Assembly: GCA_030278955.1 (NCBI GenBank)
Contig: JAOANR010000013.1
Coordinates: forward strand, 46,722,191 to 46,786,190
DNA from: Hygrophila difformis
Taxonomy: Eukaryota > Streptophyta > Magnoliopsida > Lamiales > Acanthaceae
Length of the DNA stretch: 64,000 bases
Reading direction: 5' to 3'
Both the position numbers and the translations under genes were made by a program. Positions 35,241-45,743 of this stretch are shown piece after piece. Position 1 is the stretch's first letter; every line of letters begins with the position of its first letter. Below the pieces are notes generated by a model. That model saw only the letters and a list, made by a program, of their open reading frames with translations. It had not been told where the DNA came from and did not search any database.

Positions 35241-36870
35241 AGTCAGAGTCAATGTTCGTAAGAACACGGACTCTACATATTCAATTCATTTTCGTGGCTT
35301 CATAAATCACACCCTTTTTGGATTGGGATAAGACAATCAAAAACTACAAGTATTAAACTCCCTTGATTGCAGTTTTTAATGAAATGATACTTGCTCACTA
35401 TATCGGGCCTACAAATCAAACATTATTATCAACCCTTCATGAATATCAAGTTTGAAAAATGCAAGGATTAGGGATGAGAATTAGAGGATGACATGAACAT
35501 TTTCAATGAAATAGAGCCTCACGTATAAGAGAATCGGAAATTTCACTCACTCTCAATTGGGTTTATCATGACTGCTCAAAATCAAATTTAATTAAATTAT
35601 CCCATAAGCTTGCAATCAGACCAACTCGCCACCGGCTCATTTCTTCAAATCGAGATCATGAGGTCTTATTTAAGGGTTATAACGGGGCATACGGTTGTAA
35701 CATTAGGTAGGAAAGGGAAATTATTGGGCTAAGAAGTGGCAAGAATTAATCTATCATGACTTGGCATTTTTTTATTTAGAATTTATGATCATCATTGTTT
35801 CTTTCTTTTTGCTTTTCTTTTCTATTGCATGACATTAGACTATGTCTAATTTGCTTTGTCATTTGCAATTTATTTATGTTGAATGAAATTCAACTTTTTT
35901 TTTTTTTTTGAATCGGTTTATTGAAATACCGATTAATACTTTTTCTGATGATCACAAATTTAATGCTTTTGATAGAATTCATTCTTGCACACTTGGGTTT
36001 GAATTTCTTGGTCTTTTTATAAGGCTAGGAAATTATAGAGGGTTTCAAAGAAAAATTAGGCTTAAGGCTCAAAATGGTTAATCCTAAAGGGAAAATATTT
36101 TTGGGTTTGGATTTCAAACGAAGGCCAAAATTTTGGGTTTTCTAAGTGCCTCGATCATATGCTCGATTTCGGGAATATGGCATGGTCTTGAATCGGTCCC
36201 AATTGCAAGTTCTAGTTTCCTTTAATCAAAATGATTCACACATCAAAGAAAATAAATGAGTAAAAGTGACTCATGGCTCAAATCTCACAAGGTTGGGTTG
36301 ATTCATGTCATACGATATTCTCAAATTTAATCAAAGCTTAATTCTAACAATTTATTCAATCGAAATCTCTAACATGCAGATTTATTACCCAATAAGCTGA
36401 TCGCATCATTAAATTTTTATAGCTCAAAACCTTAGGAATTCATTTCATGCATATTCTCAATTATATTATCCCAATTTAAAAGTTTGAAAATTTAATCACA
36501 AGCCTAAATTCAACACATGAATTTAGAGCAAGTTTATGCATATTTTTGCTGGTTATTTAATTTAAAGCAGTAAAGAGGCACTGCTGACATACTAAGTGTG
36601 TCAACAGCATATTTTTGGTCTGACAGTCACTTATTCATCTCGGACTGTACAGACATCTTTTCAAAGGGAAAGCAATAAAGAATTGTTCAGTGGTCTCAAA
36701 AGCTGAGTTCCAATTTGGGGAAAGCAAATAAATACATCCGAGGCAAAGGATTCTCGTGCAGTTGGTACAAACCTGCACACACAAAAGGGGGAATCCCTTG
36801 CAGCTTACTACTACTAAGACGGAAATAAAACAAAGCAGGGTACAGTAAACTAGGATTCGTCCTTCTTTCT
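35241..36870 (-). other. Non-coding 3' region of element 3 downstream of the F-box frame
   Basis: No coding frame is supported. It is AT-rich with a poly-T run near 35891-35909. Confidence 0.6.
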
Positions 36871-37531
36871 TCAGGGCATGTATCGGAGCCAGAGGACGCA
36901 GCTGGAAAGCTCACAACGCAGACACCAATCGCGGTTTCTCAGAGGTGCATGCCATCTTGGGCAGTAGACTCTAACTCCTTGGCCCGCCCACAGTTGTGGG
37001 TTGTCTGGGTTGTCTGTTATCCAAGCGAGGACGTTGGTGGACGCATAACGAAAAACTGATCGATCTGTCACCATCCTGTCGATCATTCTGATTCCTTGCT
37101 CAACTTGGCCTTCGTCCGTCTTACTCATAAGCATCAGTCCCCGGGTGAAGATTGATGCCTTATGGTTGTCCTCAATTCCTGGGCGCAGCAGTTCACAAGC
37201 GTGCTCCTCATTCCCTTCTGCAAATGCCCTGAGTGCTGGGATGATCTGAAGATTGAAGTTTCCTGCTGTTGTGCATATTCGCAGGAATCTCTCCTTTTGC
37301 CGACGGATCCTTCCTTGCCATCTCTTCACAGTGGAGGAGTTAACCTCGCATCGCCTGTACACGATGGCAAGGTTTCCAGCATCCCTGAACTTCTTGCATA
37401 CCCGTTGTGCAGTAAACACCTCCTTGATTTCATCCTCTCCTATTCGGGAGAGGATTTCACCAAGGAGTTCGACCGGTAAGTCCAGCAACTTGGTTCCTTC
37501 TGGTGCAGGATCTGGAATGGGAAGATTGCCC
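36871..37531 (-). CDS. F-box protein exon carried in the env position of the Athila-like element
   Basis: The frame is open from a splice-acceptor-like TTATCTTTTCAG (minus strand, ending at 37532) to a stop at 36871, about 220 residues. It opens NLPIPDPAPEG, then has an F-box core LLDLPVELLGEILSRIG with VCKKFRDAGN. A helical, Sel1-like middle follows (EEHACELLRPGIEDNHKASI), and the tail is rich in Cys and Trp. This layout resembles the plant At2g35280/At1g67623-type F-box proteins, which act as substrate receptors of SCF ubiquitin ligases. There is no ATG at the start of the frame (the codon before LDLPVE is TTG), so translation needs an upstream exon joined by splicing. It lies in the sense of gag-pol, about 2.1 kb past the pol stop. 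I infer a captured host gene piece; whether it is expressed is unknown. Confidence 0.7.
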
Positions 37532-37600
37532 CTGAAAAGATAAGAAGTGATGAATCCAAATTTTATATAATTTTCAGAAATTATTCAAGTTCAGAAACCA

Positions 37601-37636
37601 ACATCCTCACATTTAGAGCTTTGCTCTAGATGTGAG
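37601..37636 (-). other. Hairpin with GTGAGGATGTTGG string, copy 1
   Basis: CTCACATTTAGAG and CTCTAGATGTGAG pair in 12 of 13 positions around CTTTG. On the minus strand the stem is followed by GATGTTGG, so the whole resembles the polypurine/LTR junction of this element but is not followed by an LTR. Confidence 0.7.
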
Positions 37637-38815
37637 ATTATTAAATTTCTAACTTGAATCTTGATTTAAAGCACATGTAAATAATATTTGGTTTTAAATG
37701 GGCTAAGGAGCCCAAAATAAAATTGGCCATTGGGCCTAAAATCTTTTTAACGGGCCATTGGGCCCAAAAGTTTTTCAATTTTATTAAACAAGTCCGAGAC
37801 ACTTGTTGGAAGTGGAATGAGATGGATAGATGGAAATGAAATGCTCGAATATTGGAATGTGCAATGGAGACGTGGCGGAACGGATCTGCTATTTCTGGAT
37901 AGCTCGGACTGTTTGGACAGTTAAAGCATCCAAAAATTTGCAAACACTGTTTTTCAGTTTTAAAATGGTTGACTTGTTTTATTTAATAAAAGTGGGATGT
38001 GAGTGGTCCCATTTTTTATTTTGAAAAGGATAGCAGTTGGGTGACAAGAATACTGCTATCTTACTCACACTAGTGTTCCATTGGGAACAAAAACTTCAAG
38101 TCAAACAGTAAACAATATAACTTTTTTTGTCTTTTTCCAAAGGGTTGCTTTTATTAAAAGTGGAAGGCTCTCATTGGGTGTTTGTACTATGTTTCCATAA
38201 ACAAACAAACATTTATTCCCATGAGATTTCTAACATGAGAACAAATGTGCCCAAAAGATCTTACCTCTTTTATTACACCAACATACACTGTGCAAGTCGC
38301 ATCAAGATCAATCAAACCAATAACATCAAGATATTCAAAACAATACCCAAATGTTCATCAGTTTGTTCTTTCCAGTTTTAAGCTTCAAAAACTGTAAACC
38401 ATTACCAGTTTCAAAATGAGGTCTCAAATGTTTCAAGATGGTGCTCATAACCGAGAGCACTCAAAAACCTCCAAAAATCTAAGGTTAAACGCACACTAAC
38501 CACATCACACCAAGAACACAACAAAGTAAAAATAAAACAAGGGATCCGAATGGATGCCATGAACACGGTGAAAATAGGGTTTACCCTGCCCTCCTTGGCT
38601 CGGGTCTGGGCACGGGTCCAAGGTTTGGGAGGAGTCCATGAAATCGGTCCATAGTTTCCCCTTGTAAAATGGAGTGAAAGATTGCGAAGAACACGTGGTG
38701 TTCGTTCGGATGAGAGAAAAATGGGGGAAAGAAGATGAAGAAGCTGAAGGAAGTTGAAATGACAAGTGAAAGTGAAAAGAAACTGGAGGGGGTGGGGGGG
38801 TATAAATACTAGAAC

Positions 38816-39128
38816 TTTTGTCGCGGAATCCGAGACTTTGTCGCGGAACCAGGTTCCGCGACAAGGCATGGCGACATCAGAGAGGTCGCGGAGTCGAGGT
38901 TTGGTCGCGGAGCAATGCTCCGCGACAAGGCTATCGCGACAGAGTTCAGTATGGAGACAAAGTCAACGCAGGTTGTGCCGCGAAGCAGGGCTTGGTCGCG
39001 GAGTCATGCTCCGCGACAGAGTGCATCGCGACAACAAGCGGAGAAGGGTTAAAGGTAAAAGAGAGTTTGTCGCGGAACAGGGCCTGGTCGCGATGCATGA
39101 CATCGCGACAAAGGACCTTCCGCGACAA
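38816..39128. repeat. TTGTCGCGG array, internal copy
   Basis: The same CpG-rich motif found in both LTRs of this element recurs here as TTGTCGCGGAA, TTCCGCGACAA, GGTCGCGGAG and CATCGCGACAA in both orientations. It is inside the element, between pol and the F-box frame, in otherwise AT-rich DNA. Confidence 0.88.
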
Positions 39129-39481
39129 AGAATTTTTGAATTTTCAAATTTTCTTGGACTGGGCCCGAGTGTGATGTTGGGCCTGAGTCCATTTTATTTG
39201 ATTTGAGCTGAATAAATTCAGTCCAAGTAAATTCAAAATGCTGGGCTGAAAATTAAGCAATCCACTTGCATAAAATTAGGTTGGGTCAGTTCCATTTTAT
39301 CTGTGAATTTTATTTCGGGTATTGAATTTCTTCAAACTCCGAAAGCGTTTTCTCAGACTTATGGAACTAATCCAACCAAGAACCTGGTTTTTCCATGTTA
39401 CTCTTTTCTGCACCTTCTTTTTGGTGGTTCCGAACTTCTGCAAGACAGACAAATAAGACGCATTAGATTTTCTCCAAATAT

Positions 39482-39518
39482 CAACATCCTCACATTTAGA
39501 GTCTTAGTACTCTAAATG
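39482..39518 (-). other. Hairpin with GTGAGGATGTTGA string, copy 2
   Basis: CATTTAGAG and CTCTAAATG form a perfect 9-bp stem around an 8-nt loop. The minus-strand continuation is TGAGGATGTTGATA, as at the real LTR junction. It lies about 100 bp past the pol stop. Confidence 0.7.
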
Positions 39519-39622
39519 TTTAATTGATCTTTGGGTACTTTCTTGTCGTGAAATAAGTACTATAAATATATATTATCTATATATATATATACTGAAATTT
39601 TTGTGTTTTTAAATGCTGTTTC

Positions 39623-42600
39623 TTATTGAATGTAAGCCGGGTCTGCTACTGCTTGGCTTTCTTTCTCCGGATCGAACTGTCCAAGGTACTCTTTTAATCG
39701 TTGTCCATTCACCACTATATCGCCCCTGTCAGTTCGGATCCTGACAGCTCCATTTTTGAACACCTCTAGTACTTCATGTGGTCCTTCCCATCTAGATTTG
39801 AGCTTTCCGGGGAACAGCTTCAACCTAGTATTGAACAATAACACATGTTGACCGACATAAAAATACTTAGGCTTAATCCGGCGATCGTGTAACTTCTGGG
39901 TCCGCTCCTTGTAAATTCGAGAGCTTTCATAAGCTTGCGCTCGTATTTCCTCAATTTCATTGAGGTCCAACTTACGTTTGCTCTGAGCAACTTTCGGATC
40001 GAAGTTAAGCGTTTTAACGGCCCAGTAAGCTTTGTGCTCTAGCTCTACAGGCAAATGATAGGCTTTTCCGAAGACCAGCCTGTATGGAGACATCCCGATG
40101 GGAGTCTTATATGCTGTGCGGTATGCCCATAGAGCATCATTGAGCTTACATGCCCAATCCTTACGGGTTATCCCGACAGTGGCTTCGAGTATGTGTTTGA
40201 TTTCGCGGTTGGATACTTCGACTTGACCACTAGTCTGAGGATGGTAAGGCGTGCCTATCTTATGGAGGATCCCATTTTTACTCATTAAAGTTTCAAAACC
40301 TTTATTAATAAAGTGTGTTCCTCCATCAGATATCACCACCCTAGGTACGCCAAATCGACTGAAAATGTTGTTCTTGAGGAACTTGATGACTTGGCTACCA
40401 TCATTGGTCGGTAATGCGACAGCCTCGACCCATTTGGATACGTAATCGACAGCTACCAAGATGTAGTAGTTTCCACCAGATGGTGGAAACGGTCCCATGA
40501 AGTCAATGCCCCATACATCAAAGATCTCAAGTGTGAGAATCCCCTTTTGAGGCATCTCGTCCCTCTTGGAGATGTTTCCTAATCTTTGGCATCTGTCACA
40601 GCCCTTAACAAATGTCCTGCAATCCTCATAGATGTGAGGCCAATAAAATCCACATTCGAGGACCTTGTGGGCCGTTCGAGCGGGACCGTGGTGACCTCCA
40701 TATTCTGATTCATGGCATTTTCTGACAATTTGATAGGCTTCATGCTCGGTCGCACATCGCCTGATTATTGAATCAGCGCAGTGTTTGAAGAGATAAGGTT
40801 CTTCCCAGAAGTAACTTAATACATCTCGTTTGAACTTATTCCTCTGATGATAGTTCGAAAACTGTGGGGTTATTCCGCACGCCAAGAAGTTAGCGATGTC
40901 GGAAAACCATGGACAAGCTTGATTATGCAGATGCAACGCGAACAACTGTTCGTCCGGAAACTCTTCATTGACGGCTTTTTCCTTTTTGTCATTATCTAAT
41001 CGAGATAAGTGGTCAGCAGCACCATTATCCCGACCTCGCCTATCTTTTATTATGATGTCGAATTCTTGCAGCAAAAGTACCCACCTGATTAATCGAGGTT
41101 TTGCATCTTGTTTGCTAAACAAGTATCTCAATGCTGTATGATCGGTGTATACTATGGTCTTCGTACCTATCAGATACTGTCTGAACTTGTCAAACGCGAA
41201 GACTACAGCATACATCTCTTTCTCCGTTGTGGTGTAGTTAACTTGGGCTTCATTCAGGGCATGACTTGCGTAATGAATTACGCAATGTCTCCCATCCTTA
41301 TGCTGTCCAAGAACTGCGCCTACGGCGAGACCACTAGCATCGCACATTACCTCGAAAGGTAGTGACCAATCGGGTGGTTGCACTATCGGTGCAGAAACCA
41401 ACATCTTCTTGAGCGTGTCAAAGGCTTGGACACACGCTTCATTTATTAAGAAATGATTTTCTTTACAAAGCAGGTTAGTGAGCAGCTTGGCAATTTAGAG
41501 AAATCCTTAATGAATCTCCGGTAAAAACCGGCATGCCCTAAGAAGCTCCTAACTGATTTGATCGAGTTAGGAAGAGGGAGATTGGAAATGATGGAAACTT
41601 TGGCTGGATCAACTTCAATGCCTGCACGAGAAATGCGATGACCTAACATTATGCCCTCAGTGACCATAAAATGGCACTTTTCCCAATTTAAAACCAAGTT
41701 AGTGTCCTCACACCTCTTTAAAATCTTAGCAAGATTGGTCAAACAATCTTCGAACGTATCTCCATATACAGAGAAGTCATCCATGAAGACCTCAATGCAT
41801 TTTTCGATAAATTCAGAGAAAATAGACATCATGCATCTTTGAAAAGTAGCAGGTGCATTGCACAAACCAAAAGGCATCCGTCGATAGGCAAAAGTGCCGT
41901 ACGGGCAAGTGAAAGTGGTTTTATCATGGTCTTCACTAGAAATAACAATCTGATTATAACCAGAATAACCATCCAAAAAGCAATAAAACTCTCTCCCTGC
42001 CAACCTCTCAAGCATTTGATCAATGAATGGCAATGGAAAATGGTCCTTGCGTGTGGCCTCGTTCAGCTTCCGGTAGTCGATACAAACTCTCCATCCGGTC
42101 ACTGGCCTAGTTGCAACCTCTTCTCCTTGCTCATTCTTGGTTATGCACATCCCTCCTCGTTTGGGTACGACCTGCACTGGGCTAACCCATTTGCTATCAG
42201 AGATAGGATAGATTATACCAGCATCTAAGATCTTGATAACTTCTTTCCTTACCACTTCTTGCATAAGGGGGTTCAATCGCCTCTGAGGTTGACGGGAGGG
42301 TTTAAACTCTTCTTCCATTAGAATCCTGTGCATGCAAATAGACGGGCTTATTCCTTTTATATCAGAAATGGTCCAACCTATTGCATGTACATGTTTCTTA
42401 AGAATGACCACCAGAGCATTTTCTTGCTCTTGGGAGAGCTTAGCCGAAACAATCACGGGTAACTTTTTATGTTCTGCGAGAAACGCATACTTGAGATGAT
42501 CGGGTAATGTTTTAAGTTCAAGCTCTGGTGGACATTCAACGGAAGGGAGTAGTTTGCGAGAAATGGGTAGTGGGAGAACAGATTTACCTTCGGGATCCTG

Positions 42601-43422
42601 CATCAGTACAGGATCCTCTTCTTCCTCTTGGTTGGCGTCATCATGGAATTCGATGCCGTCAAACTCCTCCAGATCCCCTGTTTCGGGATCGGCAAAGTGA
42701 ACGGCTTTGCATCCTTTGTGCTCCACGCCAGCAGGCTTCAGTACCTGCTTTGATGGTTCATCCAGCATCATTTCACAATCAAGTTCAGAGTCTGGCTCTT
42801 CCCTAACTATTACATTTTCAAAAGAAAAACAAGAACTGTCATTCGGAAATTTCTGCAATTTCTCCATATCAAAGATGATCTCCTTGCCATCGACCCTTAA
42901 GGTGACTTTTCCGGATTTGGCGTCAATCAGTGCACCACCAGTGGCTAGAAATGGGCGTCCAAGGATGAGCGGCATTTCAGAATCCTCTTCAATGTCGAGG
43001 ATGATGAAGTCGACCGGGAAAAGAACCTGCCCGGTTTTGACCACAACATCCTTAAGGATTCCTACGGGCTGAGTGATCGATCTGTCTGCAAGCTGCAGTC
43101 TCATCTTGACCGGTTGAATTTCTCCAAGCTTAAGGCGAACAGCCATAGCTAGTGGCATCACATTGATGCTTGATCCTAAATCACAAAGCCCCATACTCAC
43201 TTTGGCCTTTCCGAATTGTACTGGAAGTGTGCAGCATCCGGGGTCCTCCTTCTTTTCAGGCATTCTCCTCTGAACGATGGCACTGCATGTGCTGTTGAGA
43301 ATAATTACCTCTTCCTGCTCAACCTGCCTTTTTCCTGAAATCAATTCTTTTAAGAACTTAGCATAGATGGGCATTTCGGAAATCATTTCTGTGAGAGGAA
43401 TGGTTATCTCTACAGACTTTAA
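39623..43422 (-). pseudogene. pol of the Athila-like element (PR, RT, RNase H, INT), frameshifted
   Basis: It follows gag in the same frame after a single TGA. It begins with a conserved YAKFLKELISGKR segment, then the aspartic protease (LCDLGSSINVMP). Reverse transcriptase has VFMDDFSVYG and [16 protein letters not shown] one-base loss in an A run near 41490-41499 throws the frame, and the ORF ends at 41446. The restored frame gives RNase H ([27 protein letters not shown]), the integrase zinc finger ([17 protein letters not shown]), its core ([32 protein letters not shown]) and a GPY/F tail ([18 protein letters not shown]). Order PR-RT-RH-INT defines Gypsy. One deletion is the only clear lesion besides the gag/pol stop. 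Confidence 0.9.
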
Positions 43423-45582
43423 TCATTGCAGAAATTTCTTGAATTTAAGATCATGTTCTTTATTTTTAAGACGCGCAGGATAAGGAATCCTGGGCATGTA
43501 CTTGTTATTAGCAATTTTTGGTGGTGAAGGGAAGGAAGTTGTACCTTCACCTGTACCCTTATCTGTTTCAGCCGTTTCAGGCGCAGCTTCAGTCTGCAAT
43601 TCGGCTGTCTCTTTTTCCACTTCGTTCTCATTATCAGCTTCCTTACCAGCATTGTCAACAATATCATCTTCTTCACATTCCGCTCCAGTATCTGCTCCCT
43701 TCGGTCCAGCTAGTACTCTTCCAGATTTCAAGGTTATTGCCTTGCATTGCGGGTTCTTTTCCGCAGTGCTTGGCAGTGTACCTTTGTCCCTTTTCTGCAT
43801 CTCATTAGCCATCTGTGTAACTTGGGTCTCCACATTTCTGATGGAGGCTTGCAGTTGATTGTTGATCTCTTTCTGACTAGTGATGAAATCAGTCATCAAA
43901 TTCTCAAGCCTTGAAGGAGGCTTTTGATTCTGATTCTGATTTTGATGCTGATTCTGATTCCACTGGCCTTGGTTTGGGACAAACTGAGGCTGGAAACTCT
44001 GATTGGGCTGAAAGTTCTGGAAGTTCTGAGGCGGCCTCTGCTGGATTTGAGGTTGGAAACCTGGATTCTGAAAATGTTGGCCCCTGTTCTGATTGAATCC
44101 TTGGTTCTGCTGAGGGTTGAACTGTTGTTGCTGTGGCTTGTTCAAGAGATGTGAATTCAAGGCGTTGTTGTTTGAGTAAGACAAATTCGGGTGTCTATTT
44201 GGAAAGGCTCCTGCATAGTTACAGCTCTCAGCTGTGATTTCCTCGCATGTGTCAGTTGCATGAGCACCTTGACACAGTCCACAGATCACATCAGTTTGTT
44301 GTCCCTGCGCAGAACTTCCAACTCCTTGATTTACAGACAACGCTGCCACTTGCTCTTGAAGCTTTTCAATATCTGACTTCTCTACTGTACCTACAGCACA
44401 TAAACCACGAGGGGGAGTGAGATTACCATCATCAGTTAGAACAGAACGGTTTACACTCATGGCTTCAATCTTTGCCCAGGCTTGGTCCATCGGTATGTAA
44501 AGCAAATGTTGACCACCAGCAGCATCGAGCATGGATTTCCATGCTGGGGTCAGACCACTGTAGAACTTTCTCAGTCTCTCCCAGTCATGGAAACCATGTT
44601 GAGGACACTTCCTGAGCAGGTTAAAGAATCTTTCCTTTGCATCATACAAGGACTCGTCTGGTTTCATTTTGAATTCCGCAATTTTGGAGCGGCATTCATC
44701 CACCTTGGACTCCGGGAAGTATTTTGCTAGGAAGTTTCTGATCACATCTTCCCATGTAGACTTCTGATTTACGGGCAGTGACTTGTACCATGTTCGTGCT
44801 CCGCTTGTCAGAGAGAAGGGAAATAGCCTTAGTCGAATAGTGTTTGCAGGTACATCACGATTTTTGATCGTGTCACACAATTCTAGGAAGGTTTGCAGGT
44901 GATCATGGGGGTCGTCATGGCTTGCTCCGGCAAATTGGTTGCTCTGGACTAGATTGATTAGGGCCGGTTTCAATTCGAAGTTCCTGGCCAAGAATGGAGC
45001 TTGTCCAGGAATATTCAGATATGGCTCTAAAATCGGCTGCATGTAATCAGCCGCAGCTGCTGCTTGATGATTGTTCTCAGGCCCGCCTTGGTACTGTTGT
45101 GGGTAGTAGTTCTGAGGCATGAAATAATTCCTCGGATCATTGAAATCATTCGGATTCTGGGGATTCTGATGGGGGTTATGGTATTGCTGATTTTGCTGGT
45201 TTTGGAAATTTTGCTGATTTGGGTGGTTTTGGTTGTTTGGAGGGTTTTGGTTCGGATTGGGAGGGGGTGCCTCGAAGTGCTGCTGCTCCATGTCTGGTGG
45301 GTTCCCACCTCCTTGTATGATCTGGGGAGGGGGATCATCCAAATCATCGTTATCAGCATCTTCGGGGTCTTCCTCAATGTTGTGTAGTGGGGGATTGGGT
45401 TGAATGATTGGTGGGATGTCAGGGTTTGCCATCTCGGATATATCGCTGCTGGTGCTTGGCGAAAGTAGTGCCTGTCGTTCCCGTTCCCTTCTTCGTTTAG
45501 TCTCCGCCCTAAGACGTCGAGCTGTCTTTTCTATCTCTGAATTAAACGGGATCTCGGCTGGCGTCTGCTTCCTCCTTTGCAT
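43423..45582 (-). CDS. gag of the Athila-like element (719 residues)
   Basis: It starts MQRRKQTPAEIPFNSE at 45582, about 140 bp after the primer site. The N-terminus is Asn/Pro/Gln-rich (about residues 90-170). A retrotransposon gag capsid domain follows (FPFSLTSGARTWYKSLP, LLRKCPQHGFHDWERLRKFY), then a short CCHC-like knuckle (CGLCQGAHATDTC, with spacing C-X2-C-X3-H-X4-C) and a second Gln/Asn-rich stretch. A helical LMTDFITSQKEINNQLQASI segment typical of Athila gag comes next, then an acidic tail. The frame ends at a TGA (43423-43425), and pol continues in the same frame. The stop may be a mutation or a leaky stop setting the gag to gag-pol ratio. Confidence 0.9.
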   Translation of the reverse strand: MQRRKQTPAEIPFNSEIEKTARRLRAETKRRRERERQALLSPSTSSDISEMANPDIPPIIQPNPPLHNIEEDPEDADNDDLDDPPPQIIQGGGNPPDMEQQHFEAPPPNPNQNPPNNQNHPNQQNFQNQQNQQYHNPHQNPQNPNDFNDPRNYFMPQNYYPQQYQGGPENNHQAAAAADYMQPILEPYLNIPGQAPFLARNFELKPALINLVQSNQFAGASHDDPHDHLQTFLELCDTIKNRDVPANTIRLRLFPFSLTSGARTWYKSLPVNQKSTWEDVIRNFLAKYFPESKVDECRSKIAEFKMKPDESLYDAKERFFNLLRKCPQHGFHDWERLRKFYSGLTPAWKSMLDAAGGQHLLYIPMDQAWAKIEAMSVNRSVLTDDGNLTPPRGLCAVGTVEKSDIEKLQEQVAALSVNQGVGSSAQGQQTDVICGLCQGAHATDTCEEITAESCNYAGAFPNRHPNLSYSNNNALNSHLLNKPQQQQFNPQQNQGFNQNRGQHFQNPGFQPQIQQRPPQNFQNFQPNQSFQPQFVPNQGQWNQNQHQNQNQNQKPPSRLENLMTDFITSQKEINNQLQASIRNVETQVTQMANEMQKRDKGTLPSTAEKNPQCKAITLKSGRVLAGPKGADTGAECEEDDIVDNAGKEADNENEVEKETAELQTEAAPETAETDKGTGEGTTSFPSPPKIANNKYMPRIPYPARLKNKEHDLKFKKFLQ

Positions 45583-45725
45583 AGAACAACGGCTTCAATG
45601 ATGACAGTACCTGTACAACCCCCAGGTTAGAATTGGTTCTGAAGGTGAATATTTATAATTATATGTATAAGCTAATCTAGGAGCAATGAGGAATGTAATT
45701 CTCTAAATAAAACGGCGCTGCATCC

Positions 45726-45743
45726 TCCCCGGCAACGGCGCCA
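45726..45743 (-). other. Primer-binding site, tRNA-Asp
   Basis: On the plus strand TCCCCGGCAACGGCGCCA equals the 3' end of plant tRNA-Asp(GUC) including CCA. The minus-strand site directly follows the 5' LTR end. A tRNA-Asp primer is usual for Athila elements. Confidence 0.92.

Larger units (their letters stand above)
37532..39622 (-). other. Non-coding region between pol and the F-box frame
   Basis: It contains two hairpins linked to GTGAGGATGTTG strings (37606-37636 and 39493-39518) and an internal array of the TTGTCGCGG motif (38816-39128). No coding frame is convincing; the frames over the array are translations of the repeat. If the F-box exon is spliced, its intron lies here. Confidence 0.55.
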
